From Oscillospiraceae bacterium (GTDB lineage: Bacteria > Bacillota > Clostridia > Oscillospirales > Ruminococcaceae): a stretch of DNA of 64,000 nt. How positions within the stretch are numbered: position 1 is the first letter of the stretch; each line of letters begins with the position of its first letter. Shown here piece after piece: positions 48,087 to 56,169 of the stretch. The position numbers and the translations under genes are program-made. The notes under the pieces are model-generated. The model did not search any database. It saw only the letters and a program-made list of their open reading frames with translations, and was not told the DNA's origin. The stretch is from NCBI GenBank assembly GCA_022770625.1, contig JALEHK010000037.1, positions 1-64,000 on the forward strand, written 5' to 3'.

Positions 48087-48898
48087 GTTGGAATTTATCA
48101 TTTATAACCGAACCGGAATTTACAGATCATGTCCGAGCAACTATTCAAAAATATGGAGATAAATTGGAATCGTTTAATCTGAAACGATTCAATCGAAATA
48201 TTGTCGATCCAGTCAAGCTGATATTTGATAAAACTGTATATAAGGCAACATGGGATGAAACAATCAGCAATGAAATTTTCCGTCAGCGTGACAAATCCAA
48301 CAATAATGATATCGGCTATTTTCATCAGCGAATTTTTCAATATATAAAGAATTGCCATGTACCGCCCAACGGAGAAGAGGGCGGTTGGGATGTTATCTAT
48401 ACCAATTCTAGCGGAATTGCCTTGCCAGATGGAACAGTTGTTCATACCGTCTATGTCGAAATGAAAAATAAGCATAACACAATGAATTCATCGGCCGCCG
48501 GAAAAACTTTCATAAAAATGCAAAATCAGCTTTTGAAAGATGATGACTGCGCCTGTTTTCTCGTTGAAGCGATTGCTAAAAAATCTCAAAATATTAAATG
48601 GGAAACCTCTGTTGATGGTCAAAAAATGGGGCACAGACTTATTCGCAGGGTAAGTCTTGATCAGTTTTATGCTTTAGTGACCGGACAGGATGATGCGTTT
48701 TATCAGATGTGTATGGCTCTTCCAAGGGTTATCAAAACCGTTATAGAAGCAAGCGGTAATGAATTAGCTCCAAATGATACTGTTATGGAAGAATTGCGTT
48801 TAATTGCCGATAAGAGTCATATAAAAGATAAAGACTTGGCAATCGCCATGTCTATTTATATGCTCGGCTTTTCCAGCTATAACGGATTTGCAAAGTAA
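48083..48898 (+). CDS. Eco47II-family type II restriction endonuclease
   Basis: A 271-residue endonuclease with close resemblance to R.Eco47II: a GGWDVIYTN segment, the catalytic VYVEMKNKHNTMNSS (E-x-K of the PD-(D/E)xK fold) and FLVEAIAKKSQNIKWE with RVSLDQFYALVTG. Eco47II cuts G^GNCC, so that is the predicted site here. ATG 48083 overlaps the methyltransferase stop (ATGA), which gives coupled translation with the protecting methylase first. AT-rich like its partner. No control (C) protein gene is present. Confidence 0.9.
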   Translation: MSWNLSFITEPEFTDHVRATIQKYGDKLESFNLKRFNRNIVDPVKLIFDKTVYKATWDETISNEIFRQRDKSNNNDIGYFHQRIFQYIKNCHVPPNGEEGGWDVIYTNSSGIALPDGTVVHTVYVEMKNKHNTMNSSAAGKTFIKMQNQLLKDDDCACFLVEAIAKKSQNIKWETSVDGQKMGHRLIRRVSLDQFYALVTGQDDAFYQMCMALPRVIKTVIEASGNELAPNDTVMEELRLIADKSHIKDKDLAIAMSIYMLGFSSYNGFAK

Positions 48899-48933
48899 AT
48901 TTAAAACATACGATTTTCATAGGGAGGCTTTCC

Positions 48934-49947
48934 ATGGCTGTTGATCTTGGCATAGATTTAGGTACGACAAAAATTATCATTGACCGTCCCGGCAAGGGCG
49001 TTGTACTGGACGAACCGAGCGTCGTCGCCTACAACATCCGATCGGGCGAGGTCGTCGCCGTCGGGCATGAAGCGCTCCGGATGATGGGGCGCGCGCCCGA
49101 TTATATCCAGATCGAGTGTCCGGTGCGGGAAGGGGTCATCTCCAACCACGAGTTCACCGAATTTCTGATCCGTGAGTTCGTCCGGAAGGTTTCCGGCGGC
49201 TTTTTCAGCCGCCCGCGGGTCGCGATCTGTATTCCCTCCGCCATCACCCGGGTGGAAGCCCGTGCCGTTGTCGAAGCGGCTCTTTCCGCCGGTGCGAGAA
49301 AGGTCTATCTGATCGACGAACCGATCGCCGCTGCCATCGGCGCAGGGATCGACGTCACAAAGCCGGTCGGACGGATGATGGTCGATCTGGGCGGCGGAAC
49401 GACCGATATCGCCGTCATTTCCATGGGCGGCATCATTGTCTCGGCTTCCCTGAAAATTGCCGGGAATATCTTTGACGAAGCGATCGTGCGCTATATCGAA
49501 AACACCTATAAGCTCGCGATCGGCACGACCGTCGGCGAACAGCTGAAAAAGGAGATCGGCTGCGTCTGGAACCCCCAGGTCGGCGTCACGGCCACCATCC
49601 GCGGCCGGAACCTGATCACCGGCATTCCCGAAGAGGTTACCGTCACCCAGAACGAACTGTGCGAAATTCTGGCTCCTCAGGCGGAAGAGATCGTTTCGGG
49701 CGTGCGTCAGGTTCTCGCCAAGACCCCGCCCGAACTCGCGGGCGACATCCTGACCGAAGGAATCCTGATGACCGGCGGCACCGCCCAGCTCCGCGGACTC
49801 GCCGAGATGATTGAGGACGCGACCGGCATCCGCACCCGCGTGGCTGACGATCCCGTTTCCTGTGTCGGAATCGGAACCGGAAAATGCTTTGAACTGATTG
49901 GAGAACTGAAGGAAGGCTTCGAACTTGCCTCCGGCGGACGGTCATAA
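48934..49947 (+). CDS. mreB: MreB/Mbl-like rod-shape actin homologue
   Basis: A 337-residue bacterial actin that forms membrane filaments and guides peptidoglycan synthesis. GIDLGTTKIII (phosphate 1), ICIPSAITRVEARAVVEAA, the connect/phosphate 2 region VDLGGGTTDIAVIS and the adenosine loop MTGGTAQLRGL are all present. GGGAGG precedes ATG 48934. The first ~17 codons are AT-rich like the restriction genes just upstream, then composition becomes GC-rich, so the junction of the acquired segment may lie inside the 5' end of this gene. No mreC or mreD follows; cysK does. Confidence 0.95.
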   Translation: MAVDLGIDLGTTKIIIDRPGKGVVLDEPSVVAYNIRSGEVVAVGHEALRMMGRAPDYIQIECPVREGVISNHEFTEFLIREFVRKVSGGFFSRPRVAICIPSAITRVEARAVVEAALSAGARKVYLIDEPIAAAIGAGIDVTKPVGRMMVDLGGGTTDIAVISMGGIIVSASLKIAGNIFDEAIVRYIENTYKLAIGTTVGEQLKKEIGCVWNPQVGVTATIRGRNLITGIPEEVTVTQNELCEILAPQAEEIVSGVRQVLAKTPPELAGDILTEGILMTGGTAQLRGLAEMIEDATGIRTRVADDPVSCVGIGTGKCFELIGELKEGFELASGGRS

Positions 49948-49976
49948 ATAAACTTCAAAAGAAAGGTTGGTTTTCC

Positions 49977-50900
49977 ATGATTTATCATTCTGTTCAGCAG
50001 CTGATCGGACACACCCCGCTCCTTGAGCCGGTGCGCTACTGCGAAGGGAAAAGCTTTCACGCCCGGATCCTGTTAAAACTGGAGCTTTTTAATCCCGCCG
50101 GAAGCGTAAAAGACCGCGCAGCGCTGTACATGATCGAAGACGCTGAAGCCAAAGGGCTTCTGAATCAGGATTCGGTCATCATCGAACCGACCTCTGGAAA
50201 TACCGGCATCGGTCTTGCCTCTGCGGCCGCCGCCAAGGGCTACCGGGTCATTCTGACCATGCCCGACTCGATGAGCGAAGAGCGCCGGAAGATGCTGGTC
50301 GCCTACGGAGCCGAGCTTGTCCTGACCCCCGGCGCAAAGGGAATGGCCGGTGCGATCGAAAAGGCGGAGGAACTTCACGCTTCGATGCCCGGAAGCCTGA
50401 TCCCCGGACAGTTTGACAATCCCGCAAATGCCCGTGCGCATTACGAAACGACCGGCCCCGAAATCTGGGCGGATACCGATGGAACAGTGGACATCTTTGT
50501 GGCCGGCATCGGCACCGGCGGCACCATCACCGGCACCGGACGCTATCTGAAGGAGAAAAATCCGAACGTTCAGATCATCGGCGTTGAGCCGAAAGATTCC
50601 CCCATCCTGACCGGCGGCAAACCCGGCCCCCACGGCATTCAGGGTATCGGCGCGAACTTTGTTCCCTCCCTTCTCGACCGGACGCTTCTTGACGGCGTGA
50701 TCGATATGGACACTGCCCTCGCCTGCAAGGCCGCCCGCGACATCTCCCGCGCCGAAGGAATCCTGATCGGCATTTCTTCCGGCGCCGCGCTTGCCGCTGC
50801 AGCAGAGCTTGCTTCCCGTCCGGAAAACGCCGGAAAGACGATCGTCGCGCTGATGCCCGACGGCGGCGACCGGTATCTTTCGACCGGCGTTTACGATTGA
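49977..50900 (+). CDS. cysK: Cysteine synthase (O-acetylserine sulfhydrylase)
   Basis: PLP enzyme making cysteine from O-acetylserine and sulfide. The 307-residue protein has the PLP Lys at about residue 45 in NPAGSVKDR, the substrate loop PTSGNTG, the phosphate cradle GTGGTITG and the C-terminal GISSGAALAAA. AAAGGTTGG precedes ATG 49977. It lies 29 bp after mreB and probably shares its transcript, an unusual pairing. A strong terminator follows. Confidence 0.95.
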   Translation: MIYHSVQQLIGHTPLLEPVRYCEGKSFHARILLKLELFNPAGSVKDRAALYMIEDAEAKGLLNQDSVIIEPTSGNTGIGLASAAAAKGYRVILTMPDSMSEERRKMLVAYGAELVLTPGAKGMAGAIEKAEELHASMPGSLIPGQFDNPANARAHYETTGPEIWADTDGTVDIFVAGIGTGGTITGTGRYLKEKNPNVQIIGVEPKDSPILTGGKPGPHGIQGIGANFVPSLLDRTLLDGVIDMDTALACKAARDISRAEGILIGISSGAALAAAAELASRPENAGKTIVALMPDGGDRYLSTGVYD

Positions 50901-50918
50901 TTTTTGAGAAAATCTCCC

Positions 50919-50950
50919 GACAGCCTGCTTGTGACAGGCTGTCTTTTTTT
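50919..50950 (+). terminator. Terminator after cysK
   Basis: GACAGCCTG pairs with CAGGCTGTC around a 7-base loop, then seven Ts. Confidence 0.9.
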
Positions 50951-51041
50951 GATACTGATTTCTGTCATTTTCTATAATATGCGTTGCCTTCCGCTAACCA
51001 CCAGTTGTTATAAGCTAACAAAATTAGCCATATCTAACGTA

Positions 51042-51070
51042 TTGACAACTGCCGCTCCCGCCTTTACAAT
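51042..51070 (+). promoter_or_regulatory. Promoter of the CDF transporter
   Basis: TTGACA (51042-51047), 17 bases, TACAAT (51065-51070). Overlapping dyads TTGTTA-N5-TAACAA (51005-51021) and GCTAA-N5-TTAGC (51014-51028) lie just upstream. Confidence 0.7.
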
Positions 51071-51105
51071 AAAGGGAAACAATCTTTTGACTGGAGTGAA
51101 TCTTC

Positions 51106-52287
51106 TTGACCGATTTTCTGATCCGCCGCCTGATCAAAAACTACGCGGACACGACAAACGAACACGTCCGCCAGTCCTACGGAATGCTTGCGGGCGCCGC
51201 CGGTATCTGCTTAAACATTCTTCTCTTCCTGATTAAACTGACCGCCGGACTGATCTCCGGCTCGATCGCCATTACCGCCGACGCCTTAAACAACCTTTCC
51301 GACGCCGGTTCATCCGCCGTAACGCTGGTCGGCTTCCGAATGGCCGGACGCAAGCCGGACGTCGAGCATCCCTTCGGACACGGGCGGATCGAGTATATTG
51401 CCGGTATGATCGTCTCGATCATTATCATCATGATGGGATACGAGCTGTTCACCGACTCCTTTTCCCGTATCCGCATCCCCTCCCCCGTCACCCTGAGCGT
51501 ACTTCCGGCCGTCATCCTCCTGATCTCGATCCTGATTAAAATCTGGATGTCGTTCTTTAACAGCCGCATCGCCGTTCTGATCCATTCGGAAGCGATGAAA
51601 GCGACCGCCGCCGATTCAAGAAGCGACGCGATTTCTACCTCCGCCCTGCTGATCGGTATGCTGATCGGAAAGCTGACCAGGCTTCCGCTGGACGGATGGC
51701 TGGGACTGTTTGTATCGATCCTGATCCTGAAAACCGGCATCGAATCGGCGCGCGACACCATCTCTCCCCTTCTCGGTCAGCCCCCCGCCCCGGAATTTGT
51801 CAAAGAGGTTGAGTCGATCGTCCTTGCCCACCCGGAGGTCATTGGCCTGCACGACCTGATCGTTCATAACTACGGCCCCGAACGGGTGATGGTTTCCCTT
51901 CACGCAGAGGTTCCCGGAGACGGCGAGCTTTTTAAGCTGCACGATACGATCGACAATATCGAGCGGGAGCTTTCGGAAAAGCTCTCCTGCGTCGCGACCA
52001 TTCATATGGATCCGGTCGATACTCATAACCCGCTTCTGGACACCCTGCGCGCCGAGGCAGCCGCCGCCGCGAAAACGCTCGGTGAAAATTGCAGCGTCCA
52101 CGATGTCCGTCTGGTGAGCGGCGATACCCATTCCAATCTGATCTTCGACGTTCTGGTTCCCCACAGCCTTTCTCTTTCGGATGACGAGATCCGTAAAAAG
52201 ATCCGCGAGGAAATGCCGCGGCTGAAGGAAGATCCGACCCTTTACACCGTCATCAGCGTGGACCGCGATTATACCGGAAGGAGCTGA
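51106..52287 (+). CDS. Cation diffusion facilitator (metal efflux)
   Basis: A 393-residue CDF transporter that exports divalent metals such as Zn, Fe or Mn in exchange for protons. Six helices; the helix 2 metal site is ITADALNNLSDAGSS and the helix 5 site is in AMKATAADSRSDAIST (D-x3-D type). HPFGHGRIEY follows helix 2. The cytoplasmic ferredoxin-like domain (VHNYGPERVMVSLHAEV and HMDPVDTH) has a further C-terminal extension of about 90 residues. The start is TTG 51106, with GGAG 8 bases upstream. Monocistronic. The metal cannot be decided from sequence; an Asn in the first site resembles Mn/Fe transporters. Confidence 0.9.
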   Translation: MTDFLIRRLIKNYADTTNEHVRQSYGMLAGAAGICLNILLFLIKLTAGLISGSIAITADALNNLSDAGSSAVTLVGFRMAGRKPDVEHPFGHGRIEYIAGMIVSIIIIMMGYELFTDSFSRIRIPSPVTLSVLPAVILLISILIKIWMSFFNSRIAVLIHSEAMKATAADSRSDAISTSALLIGMLIGKLTRLPLDGWLGLFVSILILKTGIESARDTISPLLGQPPAPEFVKEVESIVLAHPEVIGLHDLIVHNYGPERVMVSLHAEVPGDGELFKLHDTIDNIERELSEKLSCVATIHMDPVDTHNPLLDTLRAEAAAAAKTLGENCSVHDVRLVSGDTHSNLIFDVLVPHSLSLSDDEIRKKIREEMPRLKEDPTLYTVISVDRDYTGRS

Positions 52288-52359
52288 TCCGCTCTTATCC
52301 ACCTTTCACAAACTTGCTTTCCTTCCTTTTTGCAGCCTGCTAAATCTTAAAAAAATCTA

Positions 52360-52410
52360 TTGACAAACGCTGGAATGTGGATATAATAGAATCATGTAAA
52401 CGATTACATG
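52360..52410 (+). promoter_or_regulatory. Promoter with cre/LacI-type operator
   Basis: TTGACA (52360-52365), 16 bases, TATAAT (52382-52387). CATGTAAACGATTACATG (52393-52410) lies at the start site. Its inner TGTAAACGATTACA fits the CcpA cre consensus TGWAANCGNTNWCA at every position and has a LacI-family CG centre. Confidence 0.75.
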
Positions 52411-52486
52411 ACGTGCTTACGGTAGATAAGCCGCCTGTGATCCCTCTGGTTCATTGGAAAAATTTTCGTTAGAAAGGATCTTCATC

Positions 52487-53404
52487 ATGAGACTTGGTAT
52501 GATCATTCAGCCTAAACCCGAAGAATTCGATCACTTAAAAGAACTCGGTCTTGACTTTGCCGAGCTTGACCTCAACCCGGTAAATTTTTTCGGAAAACCG
52601 GTCGATGAGCTGCGCTCCATCCTTCCCCAGCTCAAGGAAGCTTCCGCCCGCACCGGTATCCCGGTCGGCGCAGTCGGCCGCTGGGCCAGCCACGTCTTAA
52701 ACGAAGACGGCTCGGTCAATGATGAGGAATGGGCCAACGTTCAGGCCGTCATCGACATGGGCAAGGAACTCGGCGCGAAACGTTATCTGTGCAGCGTCGC
52801 CTACGTTCCGACCCTCTCCTATTACAAAAACATCACTGCCGCCATCGCCGTTCTGAAAAAGATCGTTGCCGCCGCGAAAGACGCCGGTATGGAGACCTCA
52901 ATCGTCAACTGCATGATGGGCGGCAACTATATCCGCACCCCTGAGCAGTGGAAACTGATCCTCGATGAGGTTCCCGGCCTTACGATCAAGTACGATCCCT
53001 CCCACAGCTTTGTCCACGGCGGCGATAAGGGCGCTTATCTCCAGGAAGCCTTCCAGTGGGGAAGCCGCTTCGGCTATGTCCATATCAAAGGCGTTGTCCA
53101 GCTGGGCGAGTCGGACGAACCGATGACCTGGAAGATGCGCGACTACATGGAAAGCCATCCCGAAATGAAGGACGAGATCATGAAGCAGATGATGCAGGGC
53201 GATCATTACTACGACAATCCCCCCGCAGGCATCGACTCGATCAACTGGAGAGCCTTCTTCGGCATCCTGTATAAACACGGCTATGACGGTGACCTCTCGA
53301 TCGAGCCTCATTCCCGCACCTGGTTCGGCGAGAAGGGCGATTGGGGCGTTAAGTACACCATCCGCTATATCCGCGACCTGATGTACACCCCCGATCAGGC
53401 ATAA
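52487..53404 (+). CDS. Sugar phosphate isomerase/epimerase (AP endonuclease 2-like TIM barrel)
   Basis: A 305-residue xylose-isomerase-like TIM-barrel protein. MRLGMIIQPKPEEFDHL begins the first strand. Metal ligands are expected from the conserved Glu and His/Asp in IKYDPSHSFVHGGD, GYVHIKGVVQ and the C-terminal GDLSIEPHSRTW (E..H). Members epimerise or isomerise sugars, inositols or keto-acids, often in catabolic operons. Start ATG 52487 has AGAAAGGAT upstream. It is alone, with a promoter covered by a cre-like operator, so it should be repressed by glucose or by a LacI regulator. Substrate unknown. Confidence 0.85.
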   Translation: MRLGMIIQPKPEEFDHLKELGLDFAELDLNPVNFFGKPVDELRSILPQLKEASARTGIPVGAVGRWASHVLNEDGSVNDEEWANVQAVIDMGKELGAKRYLCSVAYVPTLSYYKNITAAIAVLKKIVAAAKDAGMETSIVNCMMGGNYIRTPEQWKLILDEVPGLTIKYDPSHSFVHGGDKGAYLQEAFQWGSRFGYVHIKGVVQLGESDEPMTWKMRDYMESHPEMKDEIMKQMMQGDHYYDNPPAGIDSINWRAFFGILYKHGYDGDLSIEPHSRTWFGEKGDWGVKYTIRYIRDLMYTPDQA

Positions 53405-53422
53405 TCGATCTTTGCTTTTCTC

Positions 53423-53456
53423 TCCCCGCTCCGTACCTTCGGAGCGGGGATTTTTT
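53423..53456 (+). terminator. Terminator after the isomerase
   Basis: TCCCCGCTCCG pairs with CGGAGCGGGGA, then six Ts. Confidence 0.9.
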
Positions 53457-53477
53457 GTCCCGATTTTCCGCCGTGCG

Positions 53478-53506
53478 TTGATTTGCCCCACGGTTTGCGC
53501 TATAAT
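53478..53506 (+). promoter_or_regulatory. Promoter of the 53.5-55.3 kb operon
   Basis: TTGATT (53478-53483), 17 bases, TATAAT (53501-53506). Confidence 0.65.
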
Positions 53507-53542
53507 GAGAGATAGAAATACTGACCCAGAAAGGAGTGCACC

Positions 53543-54118
53543 ATGGCTAAAAAGCAAAAGAAAAACGCCAACTACCAGACCGAAGCCAAGCGTGCCGCCG
53601 AACGTGAAGAAGCCGTCCGCCGCCAGAAAGAAGAGGAAGCCCGCAAAAAGCGTCCGCATAAGCCAAATGAATCGGAAAAACAGAAGATCAAGGCGAAAAC
53701 CGTCCGCCTTCTCTGTGTCCTCATGGTCGCCGTTTTGGTTCTGACCAGCGGAACCGCCGCCGTTTACTCGCTGATCTCCTCTAAAAGCACCAGCAGCCGC
53801 TCTGCCGCTGATTACATCTACCCGCCCCTTTTCGTCTATGAAGGAACGGTTTACGCCGTTACGTCCGATATGACCTACTCTCAGCCGGAAGGAGACTCGG
53901 TTGAAGATCTTACCTTCACCACGACCGGCGACCAGAACTCCTTCCCGCTCACCGAAGGAAGCTGCAATTTCGGAAACGGAACCGTCCCGTTTGTTAAGAT
54001 CGACGGAACGATCTACTGCAAGACCTCCGAGGACATCTACCTCAAATGCGCCCCCTTCACGGCCGCGTCGGATACTTCTTCCGCTTCACCCGAAGCGGAT
54101 TCGTCCGAAAGTGAATAA
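53543..54118 (+). CDS. Hypothetical single-pass membrane protein
   Basis: A 191-residue protein, not recognised. The N-terminal ~50 residues are very basic and predicted coiled coil (KKQKKNANYQ, then AAEREEAVRRQKEEEARKK). One transmembrane helix (about 55-77, LLCVLMVAVLVLTSGTAAVY) leads to an extracellular domain of about 95 residues with two Cys (SCNFGNGTVPF and IYCKTSED) that could form a disulfide, and a Ser-rich tail. AAAGGAG precedes ATG 53543. It is followed 12 bp later by a HAD phosphatase and then a PAP2 phosphatase in what looks like one operon. Confidence 0.7.
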   Translation: MAKKQKKNANYQTEAKRAAEREEAVRRQKEEEARKKRPHKPNESEKQKIKAKTVRLLCVLMVAVLVLTSGTAAVYSLISSKSTSSRSAADYIYPPLFVYEGTVYAVTSDMTYSQPEGDSVEDLTFTTTGDQNSFPLTEGSCNFGNGTVPFVKIDGTIYCKTSEDIYLKCAPFTAASDTSSASPEADSSESE

Positions 54119-54130
54119 AGGAGAATGAAC

Positions 54131-54817
54131 ATGAGAAAATACGACATCATCCTTTTAGACGCCGATGACACTCTTTTTGACTTTGTACAGTCGGAAGAAA
54201 ACGCGATCCGCGAGACCTTTTACCTTTACGGCATCCCGAACACTACGGAAAACCTCCGCCGCTATCAGGAAATCAACGAAGACCTCTGGCGGCAATTTGA
54301 GCGGGCAGAGATCACCAAGTCCTACCTTCTCGACAACCGCTTTTCCCTCTTTTTCTCAGCCATCGGAAAGACCGGTGACGGGGTAAAAGCCAACTCCGAT
54401 TACCTTGACCGCTTAGCCTGCCAGCATATCCTTCTTCCCGGCGCATTGACCCTCTGTGAGAACCTAAAGGCGCTCGGCTGCCGGCTCTACCTTGCGACCA
54501 ACGGCGTGACCCGCGTTCAGAAAAAGCGTCTGGCCGATTCAGAACTGAACGGGATCATCGACGGGATCTTTGTGTCGGAGGAAGCGGGCGCCCAGAAGCC
54601 TCAGAAGGAATACTTTGACTATGTACTCTCTCGGCTTAAAGCTCCCGACCGCTCCCGCGTATTGATGGTGGGCGACTCTCTGTCCAGCGACATCAAAGGC
54701 GCGGTCGATTACGGTCTTGATTCCTGCTGGCTCAACCGGAAAGGCGCTTCCACCGATCTCCCCATCACCGCCGAGGTGCACTCCATTCCCGAGATCCTTC
54801 GGGTGGTGGAAGGATGA
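54131..54817 (+). CDS. HAD-family phosphatase, YjjG-like nucleotidase
   Basis: A 228-residue HAD hydrolase. Motif I LLDADDTLFDF (nucleophile and acid Asp), motif II LATNGV, motif III KPQKEYFDYVL (Lys) and motif IV MVGDSLSSDIKGA are complete, with an alpha-helical cap. The pattern DADDTLFDF plus the ATNG motif is that of YjjG, which removes phosphate from non-canonical pyrimidine nucleotides. ATG 54131 is preferred to 54125, because the AAAGGAG site would be only one base from the earlier start. Its end overlaps the PAP2 gene by 4 bases (ATGA). Confidence 0.9.
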   Translation: MRKYDIILLDADDTLFDFVQSEENAIRETFYLYGIPNTTENLRRYQEINEDLWRQFERAEITKSYLLDNRFSLFFSAIGKTGDGVKANSDYLDRLACQHILLPGALTLCENLKALGCRLYLATNGVTRVQKKRLADSELNGIIDGIFVSEEAGAQKPQKEYFDYVLSRLKAPDRSRVLMVGDSLSSDIKGAVDYGLDSCWLNRKGASTDLPITAEVHSIPEILRVVEG

Positions 54818-55353
54818 AGCCGTGGATTCCGATGAACGAAAAACAGTATAACCGCCTGCTGACCTTTCTCCGGAAAACGCCGCGGCGGGAAAAGCTGTCT
54901 GCGGCATTCGTTCGCATTCTTCCGCCCGTCTTTTTTGCCGTTTACGGGATCGAACTGCTCCTGCTTGCCGCCTCCGCCGTTCAAAATCACTTTTCTCTTT
55001 CGCCCTGTCTGAACCTTGTCGGCGCGGTTCTCAGCCCTGCGCTCTGCCTTTTCTCTTCATCAGCCCTGCGCACGCTCATCAACCGGGAACGCCCCTATGA
55101 AACCCTCCCGATCACGCCCCTGATCCATAAGGATACTCATGGCCGCTCCTTCCCCTCGAACCATACCGCAAGCGCCTTTGTCCTCGCGATCACCGCGCTT
55201 TCCCTCTCGCCTGCTCTTTTCGCCGTTATGCTTATCCTCGCCTTCCTGACGGGTTTAAGCCGTCTGGCCGCCGGACTTCATTGGCCGGAGGACATCCTTG
55301 CGGGCGCGCTTCTCGGCTCTTTTTTCGGCGTGTTGGAAATGCTTCTCTTCTGA
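54814..55353 (+). CDS. PAP2-family membrane phosphatase
   Basis: A 179-residue protein with about five membrane helices. The three acid phosphatase motifs are intact: the LINRERPYE part of K-x6-RP (the first Lys is replaced), GRSFPSNHTASA and SRLAAGLHWPEDILAG. Such enzymes dephosphorylate undecaprenyl diphosphate or phosphatidate outside the membrane. The start overlaps the HAD gene stop. The lack of the usual Lys in motif 1 is noted; activity is still likely because the Arg, the His pair and the Asp remain. Confidence 0.88.
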   Translation: MKPWIPMNEKQYNRLLTFLRKTPRREKLSAAFVRILPPVFFAVYGIELLLLAASAVQNHFSLSPCLNLVGAVLSPALCLFSSSALRTLINRERPYETLPITPLIHKDTHGRSFPSNHTASAFVLAITALSLSPALFAVMLILAFLTGLSRLAAGLHWPEDILAGALLGSFFGVLEMLLF

Positions 55354-55388
55354 TCTTGTGACAAATATCTAAATTTCCTAATTTTATC

Positions 55389-55416
55389 TTGACTTTTTTT
55401 ACAGATATCTTATACT
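55389..55416 (+). promoter_or_regulatory. Promoter of the 55.4-kb lipoprotein gene
   Basis: TTGACT (55389-55394), 16 bases, TATACT (55411-55416). Confidence 0.65.
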
Positions 55417-55439
55417 GTTCGTACAGGGAGGTGTCCGCT

Positions 55440-56069
55440 ATGAAAAAACTTCTTTCTCTTGCCTGCACGTTTGCGCTTGTCACCCTCATCCTTCTGACCG
55501 GCTGCGGAAAAAAGCCTGTCCCGTTTACCATCCCCGATTTCCTCGAAAACGGCCTGTACCATACCCAGCAGGAAGTTTTCTCCCGCTACGGCTATGACGA
55601 AGCCTCCGCTTCCGCCGTTACCCCCGCCGGAAGCGATACCGAACTTGCTGCCGCTGAGACCGTTTCGATCGGCGGGACGGACATTCACCCTCAGTTTTCC
55701 TTTGACGAAACCGGCTCCTGCGTCATGCTCCGCTACCGGATCGACCTTTCCGGAAAGGACACGGACGCCGTTTACGAAACGCTTCTCGCTCAGTCCGCTG
55801 CGCTAAAAGAAGCGCTTGCTTCCGCCTGCGACTTTGACGACCCGAACGTTTCCGACTACACGGCCTTCCCCTCCGATACCTTTTCCTCGGCCGACGCGCT
55901 TTCCGAAGCGATCGCCGCCGCCCCCGCCGGAACCGCCTACAACCGTTTCTGGACGTGGATTTTAAACGCCTACGACGAATCGGAGAGTGTCTGGTCGGAT
56001 CTGATGCTCTGGTTCCCGGAGAACGCTGAAGGTGCCTATCTTGAATTCCGCGTCTACCGATTTTCATAA
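55440..56069 (+). CDS. Predicted lipoprotein, unknown function
   Basis: A 209-residue lipoprotein: MKKLLSLACTFALVTLILL signal peptide and LTGC lipobox (Cys about 22), then a soluble domain of about 185 residues with no recognised family (segments ENGLYHTQQEVFSRYGYDEA and SESVWSDLMLWFPENAEGAY). The general build (signal, short linker, ~190-residue acidic domain) is similar to the lipoprotein at 9.8 kb, but I cannot show homology. GGGAGG precedes ATG 55440. Monocistronic. Confidence 0.75.
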   Translation: MKKLLSLACTFALVTLILLTGCGKKPVPFTIPDFLENGLYHTQQEVFSRYGYDEASASAVTPAGSDTELAAAETVSIGGTDIHPQFSFDETGSCVMLRYRIDLSGKDTDAVYETLLAQSAALKEALASACDFDDPNVSDYTAFPSDTFSSADALSEAIAAAPAGTAYNRFWTWILNAYDESESVWSDLMLWFPENAEGAYLEFRVYRFS

Positions 56070-56075
56070 TCTCTC

Positions 56076-56111
56076 TTCCGGATGACGGTTTTCCTCATCC
56101 GGAATTTTTTT
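56076..56111 (+). terminator. Terminator of the lipoprotein gene
   Basis: TTCCGGATGA pairs with TCATCCGGAA, followed by seven Ts. Confidence 0.9.
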
Positions 56112-56132
56112 GCGGTTTTTTCAAAAAACTTC

Positions 56133-56161
56133 TTGACAATTTTGCAAGCCGGTACTATAAT
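56133..56161 (+). promoter_or_regulatory. Promoter of the T-box/aspS-gatC-gatA-gatB operon
   Basis: TTGACA (56133-56138), 17 bases, TATAAT (56156-56161): full consensus. Confidence 0.85.
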
Positions 56162-56169
56162 GTTTGCAT

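Noticed and set aside
51005..51021. TTGTTA-N5-TAACAA as a Rex operator
   Set aside because: The Rex site has an 18-bp geometry with longer AA/TT-flanked arms; this dyad is one base short and precedes a metal exporter, not a redox gene.
52487..53404. Endonuclease IV (DNA repair) for the TIM-barrel gene
   Set aside because: The fold is shared, but the metal-ligand pattern and the catabolite-type operator fit a sugar isomerase/epimerase better.
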